Of a DNA stretch of 10,022 nucleotides, positions 6,531 through 10,022 are shown piece by piece. Under the pieces are notes generated by a model, which worked only from the letters and a program-made list of their open reading frames with translations, was not told where the DNA came from and did no database searches. How positions within the stretch are numbered: the stretch's first letter is position 1; every line of letters starts with the position of its first letter. The stretch spans positions 1 through 10,022 of the forward strand of contig JABJKO010000208.1 of the NCBI GenBank assembly GCA_018660305.1, in the 5' to 3' direction. The translations under genes and the position numbers were made by a program. Origin of the DNA: Rhodospirillaceae bacterium (GTDB lineage: Bacteria > Pseudomonadota > Alphaproteobacteria > MPNO01 > UBA2964).

Positions 6531-6725
6531 ATTTGTTCCTTGGAATTCGCCTTTGGGCCGCAGAGTGCCCATGGAGGCTGGGGGCGTCAATAGGCCGCCC
6601 GGGTTGCAGGAAGCCGCCGCGCACAGTAGACCGGGACGGGGTGTCGCTCGTCCGCGTTTTTTTTACCGGTATCCCCTGCACGAGGTTTTTTCCCGTTGGC
6701 CGATTCTTCCGCCCCAGGCGCGGCG

Positions 6726-7976
6726 ATGCCCCTGTCGGTATATCGCACAATCCTGACCGTCCTGGTGCCGTTCGGTCTGGGCTATTACCTGTCCTATCTG
6801 TATCGGACGGTGAATATCGTCATCGCCAAGCCGCTGGCCACGGATCTGTCTTTGAGCGCGGCCGATCTCGGGTTGCTCACCAGTATCTATTTCATCGTCT
6901 TCGCGGTCTTTCAGACGCCACTCGGGGTAATTCTCGACCGCTATGGGCCAAGACGGGTCCAGATTGTCCTTCTCATGTTCGCGGCAGCGGGCGGCGCCCT
7001 GTTTGCCGTCAGCGAACAGTTCTTCGTACTGGCCATCGCCCGCGGGTTGATCGGTCTCGGTGTGTCGGGCTGCCTGATGGCCGCCATTCAGGGCAATGTG
7101 TTGTGGTTCCCCAAGGACCGTCTGCCCCTGGTAAACGGCTTTACCGCGGCATTCGGCACGTTCGGCGCCCTGTCCGCCACGGTTCCTGTCGAATATCTCT
7201 ACGGGGCCTATGGCTGGCGCCCGATTTTCATCCTTCTCGCGGTTGCGGCCCTGGTGGTGGCGTTTTTGATCTTTCTGGTGGTGCCGGAACATGGCGGGCG
7301 CGGCGCGGAGGATCCCGGCAAGACAACCAGCCTGCGCTCCCAGTTCGGCGATATCGGGCAGATATACACCAGCCGGTTCTTCTGGCGTTTGGGTATCGTC
7401 TCCTTTGTCCACAATTCGGTGTTCCTGTCCTACCAGGCCCTGTGGATGGGGCCGTGGCTGAGGGATGTTGCCGGTCTGACACTGCCGTCCATCGCCGAGA
7501 CCCTGTTGTGGTTCAACGTGGGCATGTTCGTTGGCGTGATCTGCATAGGCGTTCTCGCGGACCGGGTTCAGGCGCTGGGGATCAATCCCATGGTCGTCAT
7601 GGGCAGCGGTATCGGATTGTCGATCCTCGTACAAAGCCAGTTCGCCCTGGAGCAGGTTGAGTTCGCGACGCTGCTCTGTTTTGCCTTTGGGTTTCTCGGC
7701 TCCTCACCGCTGCTGGTCTGGTCGATTTTTGCGCTGCATTTTCCACGGAATTTGGTGGGCCGCGTGAATACGGCACAGAACATGCTGAGTTTCATTGGCG
7801 CCTTTGCCGTGCAATGGGGGGTCGGGATCATCATCAATATGTGGCCGGAAAGCCCCGATAGCCATTATGATCCGGCCGGGCATCAAGCGGCCTTTGTGAC
7901 CATGATCTGTATCGAGATCATTGCCTTCGTCTGGTTCCTGTGGCCGGGCCGAAAACGGTCAAACCAGACTGATTAA
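6726..7976 (+). CDS. MFS transporter, 12-TM, substrate unknown
   Basis: This 416-residue protein has about twelve hydrophobic segments and the MFS loop 2-3 signature GVILDRYGPRR (67-77), with a degenerate repeat GVLADRVQALG in the second half. A central charged loop (PEHGGRGAEDPGK) separates the two six-helix halves. The N-terminal PFGLGYYLSYLYRTVN is seen in a proteobacterial MFS group of mostly uncharacterised organic-acid or sugar-phosphate type permeases. It is an inner-membrane secondary transporter. Start choice is uncertain: ATG 6726 has a short purine stretch upstream, while TTG 6696 has CGAGG about ten bases upstream and would add ten polar residues (MADSSAPGAA). The next gene starts 13 bases after its stop, so the two form an operon. 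Divergence from the amidase unit suggests uptake or export of an amidase substrate or product (inference). Confidence 0.9.
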   Translation: MPLSVYRTILTVLVPFGLGYYLSYLYRTVNIVIAKPLATDLSLSAADLGLLTSIYFIVFAVFQTPLGVILDRYGPRRVQIVLLMFAAAGGALFAVSEQFFVLAIARGLIGLGVSGCLMAAIQGNVLWFPKDRLPLVNGFTAAFGTFGALSATVPVEYLYGAYGWRPIFILLAVAALVVAFLIFLVVPEHGGRGAEDPGKTTSLRSQFGDIGQIYTSRFFWRLGIVSFVHNSVFLSYQALWMGPWLRDVAGLTLPSIAETLLWFNVGMFVGVICIGVLADRVQALGINPMVVMGSGIGLSILVQSQFALEQVEFATLLCFAFGFLGSSPLLVWSIFALHFPRNLVGRVNTAQNMLSFIGAFAVQWGVGIIINMWPESPDSHYDPAGHQAAFVTMICIEIIAFVWFLWPGRKRSNQTD

Positions 7977-7989
7977 GGAGAATGGGCGC

Positions 7990-8448
7990 GTGAGCGATCA
8001 AGATTTGGACAATCCCAGAGCCTATCCCGACCGACCCTTCGTGGGGGTGGGGGTCGTTATATTTCGCGGCGAAGAAGTCTTGCTGGCACAAAGGGGCAAG
8101 CGGCCCCGGATGAACACCTGGAGCATACCGGGCGGCGCCCAGGAGATTGGCGAGACTGTCGAGGAGGCCGCAATCCGCGAGATCCGTGAGGAAACCGGTG
8201 TCGAGATCCATATCCTCGGGCTGGTGGATGTCATCGACAGCATCAACCGGGATGCCGACGGAAAAGTGCAATTTCACTATACATTAGTTGACCTTATGGC
8301 CGAATGGCGATCCGGCGAGGCGGCCGCGGCCGATGATGTGGCCGCTGTCTGCTGGGTCAAGCTGGCGGATCTGGCGGATTATGACCTCCGGCAGATTACC
8401 CACGACGTGATTTTGCTGGCCCATAGGAAACGGCGGGAGATCGCTTGA
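7990..8448 (+). CDS. Nudix hydrolase, ADP-ribose pyrophosphatase-like
   Basis: This 152-residue protein contains a perfect Nudix box (G-x5-E-x7-REUxEExGU) at residues 49-71, with metal-binding Glu64, Glu67 and Glu68. The preceding GVGVVIFRGEEVLLAQRG strand pair and WSIPGG turn are typical of small Nudix enzymes such as ADP-ribose or nucleoside-diphosphate hydrolases. It cleaves a nucleoside diphosphate linked to another moiety; the exact substrate cannot be read. The GTG start at 7990 is chosen because AAGGAG (7975-7980), which overlaps the end of the MFS gene, is nine bases upstream; the open frame extends back to 7921 inside the MFS gene, but that part is a shadow. Cytoplasmic. The link with the transporter is tight (13 bases), the biological reason unclear; a housekeeping clean-up role is equally possible. 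Confidence 0.92.
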   Translation: MSDQDLDNPRAYPDRPFVGVGVVIFRGEEVLLAQRGKRPRMNTWSIPGGAQEIGETVEEAAIREIREETGVEIHILGLVDVIDSINRDADGKVQFHYTLVDLMAEWRSGEAAAADDVAAVCWVKLADLADYDLRQITHDVILLAHRKRREIA

Positions 8449-8571
8449 ACTCCTGCAATTTCGGCGCGTTTCAATCCTCAAATTATTTTTCCATCCCCTT
8501 GGCGCCGTTAACAAAATATCAACCCTGAACTCGCTTCACTGGCATCTGAAATTTGGACCGGGGAGACGAAC

Positions 8572-10022
8572 ATGCAGGACTTCGACACGCTCAAAATTCG
8601 TGTTGAGGAGACGGCGCAGAAACTCGCTTCTGCGCAGGGTGAACGACAGGAACAAACCGAGACGCTGGTCGGTATCCTGCAACAGCTCGAAGAGAAATAC
8701 GCCGCACAGGAGCAACAGGTCGCTTACTATAGAGACCGTGTCCACCCGCTCGAACAGGCCAATGAGCAGCTTTCGCTTCTCATGGGAAACCTGCTGGATC
8801 TGATCGATACCGGGTTTGGCGAGGACAGCATGGCGCCCATGCGCAAGGCCGCCGACATGGCAACGGCCATTCTGGCGACGGATATGGCGCCGGTTGTTGA
8901 CGAACCCGTCGACGAGCCTGAGGACGAACCAATCGACGACATGGCTGCTGCGACGAATTCCGACGATGAACAGGCCCCTGCCGAACTAGTGGATGCCGAG
9001 CCAGAGGATGCTGACGCGGTGGACATGGAAATCGCCATCGACCCGGAATTCGAGGTGGAACCGGAGTTGGAGATCGCGGCAGAGCCGGAAGCCGCCGCTG
9101 AGATTGAAATAGAACTGGAACCGGAGATGGAGGCCGAAGCCGAAATCGACCTGGAACCGGTGATGGCCGTCGAAGCGGAGATAGTGGCCGAAGCCGAAGC
9201 CCCGCAGGAAACCGATGCCGAACCCGCTGGATTGAACTCGGAGGAGGAGGTGGGCCTGATTGAGGGCGATACGGAGATGCCGGAGCCCTCGGCCGAAGCT
9301 GCCGTTGAAGAGGCGGTCGCTCCGGAAGAGGCAATCGCCCCGGAGGAGGAGATCGTCGGCCCGGCAAGCGTGGCCCTGGATCTGGAAATGGAAGAAGAGG
9401 CGTTGGCCAGGCTCGAGGAAGACATCGACCCGGCCGCGGAAGAGGTGCCGGCGCCTGTCGAGATGGCCGACGAGCCCGGCGCAATTGCCGCCGAACTGGA
9501 AGAGATGGACGCACCGCAAGAGGTCGAGGCTGTCGCCCAGGAGGCCGTGGCCACCGAAGAGTCTGTTCAGGAGGACCCCATCACAATCGACGAGATTGTC
9601 GGCGATGCCGTGACAGATCAAACGGCTGAGGCGGCCTCCGGTGACGATGGTGGCTTTGAAGATGTCTCCGCGGCGACCCTGGAATTCGAGCAGGAGGAAG
9701 ACGCCGCTTCCGGTATGGACGATCTGCCCGAAGTGGTCCAAGTCGCTGCCGCCGCTGCACAGAGTTCTGAGATGGAACTGGACGTGCTTTCCGGGATCTC
9801 GGTCGAGGCTGAAACCGGCGAGGCCGGGATCGAGTTGGATCTGAGCCTTGACCCGGATTCGACTGCCGACGAGGCCGAAGCGATTGCCGCCATTGCCCAG
9901 GCCATCGAAGAAGAAGCGAACGCCGAGAATCCCCGAACGCCGGAACCTGCCGATATCCGGTCGTTGCTGTTGCGGGTGGAGGCCCTGGCCAAGAAGGCGG
10001 AAGCCATGCGTATGGCACAGGA
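8572..10022 (+). CDS. Unrecognised acidic low-complexity protein with coiled-coil N-terminus (3' end cut by window edge)
   Basis: An ATG at 8572 with GGGGAG (8560-8565) six bases upstream opens a frame that stays open to the window end, at least 483 residues. Residues about 1-85 are Gln/Glu-rich and helical, with coiled-coil heptads (for example LVGILQQLEEKYAAQEQQV). From about 105 to 445 the protein is low-complexity Glu/Asp/Ala/Pro/Val with irregular repeats such as EPELEIAAEPE and EEAIAPEEE. Residues 93-454 contain no Lys and one Arg (Arg280). There is no Cys or Trp in the visible part. Charged helical sequence returns at the right edge (LLLRVEALAKKAEAMRMAQ). No signal peptide, so cytoplasmic. 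The family is not recognised. The layout (helical head, acidic disordered linker, helical tail) recalls scaffold proteins, but only in general form; it is not a PopZ by its visible ends. Confidence 0.85.
   Translation, partial: MQDFDTLKIRVEETAQKLASAQGERQEQTETLVGILQQLEEKYAAQEQQVAYYRDRVHPLEQANEQLSLLMGNLLDLIDTGFGEDSMAPMRKAADMATAILATDMAPVVDEPVDEPEDEPIDDMAAATNSDDEQAPAELVDAEPEDADAVDMEIAIDPEFEVEPELEIAAEPEAAAEIEIELEPEMEAEAEIDLEPVMAVEAEIVAEAEAPQETDAEPAGLNSEEEVGLIEGDTEMPEPSAEAAVEEAVAPEEAIAPEEEIVGPASVALDLEMEEEALARLEEDIDPAAEEVPAPVEMADEPGAIAAELEEMDAPQEVEAVAQEAVATEESVQEDPITIDEIVGDAVTDQTAEAASGDDGGFEDVSAATLEFEQEEDAASGMDDLPEVVQVAAAAAQSSEMELDVLSGISVEAETGEAGIELDLSLDPDSTADEAEAIAAIAQAIEEEANAENPRTPEPADIRSLLLRVEALAKKAEAMRMAQ

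Noticed and set aside
6659..6695. Poly-T runs before the MFS gene as a terminator or phase-variable tract
   Set aside because: No hairpin sits before the runs, and they lie upstream of the start codon, so slippage would not alter the protein from the ATG start.
6663..7634. 323-codon minus-strand frame opposite the MFS gene
   Set aside because: Composition rich in His, Gln, Arg and Gly is typical of antisense shadow; the plus strand codes for an unmistakable MFS protein.
6350..7660. 436-codon plus-strand frame spanning the amidase start and the MFS gene
   Set aside because: Arg/Pro/Gly-rich shadow in another frame of two recognised genes, with no domain sequence.
8727..9741. Long minus-strand open frames, one Ser/Ala-rich (275 codons), opposite the acidic gene
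   Set aside because: They are the mirror of Glu/Asp/Ala codons on the plus strand; no Shine-Dalgarno, no family features, and the plus-strand frame has a good start site and a coherent coiled-coil head.

Overview
The window looks like chromosomal DNA of a GC-rich Gram-negative bacterium, most likely an alphaproteobacterium of the Rhodospirillales type. The support is family content (HspQ, a UbiX-type flavin prenyltransferase, an OprI/Lpp-like alanine-zipper lipoprotein), codon use rich in G and C, and a REP-like palindromic intergenic element of a kind I recognise from alphaproteobacteria. No tRNA, rRNA, CRISPR array, transposase or phage gene is visible.

Layout. On the minus strand at the left edge are the N-terminal part of a TauE/SafE-type membrane permease (1-247, cut by the edge) and hspQ (359-670), with a strong GC hairpin between them. 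Divergent from hspQ is a small alanine-zipper lipoprotein (894-1163). It converges on a periplasmic L,D-transpeptidase with a Tat-like signal (1194-2168, minus). These two are the natural substrate and enzyme types for tying the outer membrane to peptidoglycan. A 314-base gap then carries an inverted repeat and a good sigma70-type promoter for ubiX (2483-3109, plus). ubiX converges, with six bases between stop codons, on a zinc alcohol dehydrogenase of the aryl-alcohol type (3116-4207, minus).

Upstream of the dehydrogenase lies an 83-base REP-like element (4317-4399). A two-gene minus-strand unit follows: an amidase-signature enzyme (5187-6530) and, eight bases later, a transglutaminase-fold protein (4456-5178) whose usual catalytic Asp position appears to be Ala. 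Divergent from the amidase is a second two-gene unit: an MFS transporter (6726-7976) and, 13 bases on, a Nudix hydrolase (7990-8448). This amidase/transglutaminase/MFS/Nudix block could be one catabolic or salvage module, but the substrate cannot be read from sequence.

The right end is filled by the 5' part of a long gene (8572 to beyond 10022). It codes for a coiled-coil head followed by an extremely acidic, Ala/Glu/Pro-rich, probably disordered region in which 362 consecutive residues contain no Lys and a single Arg. I do not recognise the family. It and the lipoprotein/transpeptidase pair are the items most worth a second look; the rest is ordinary core and accessory metabolism.
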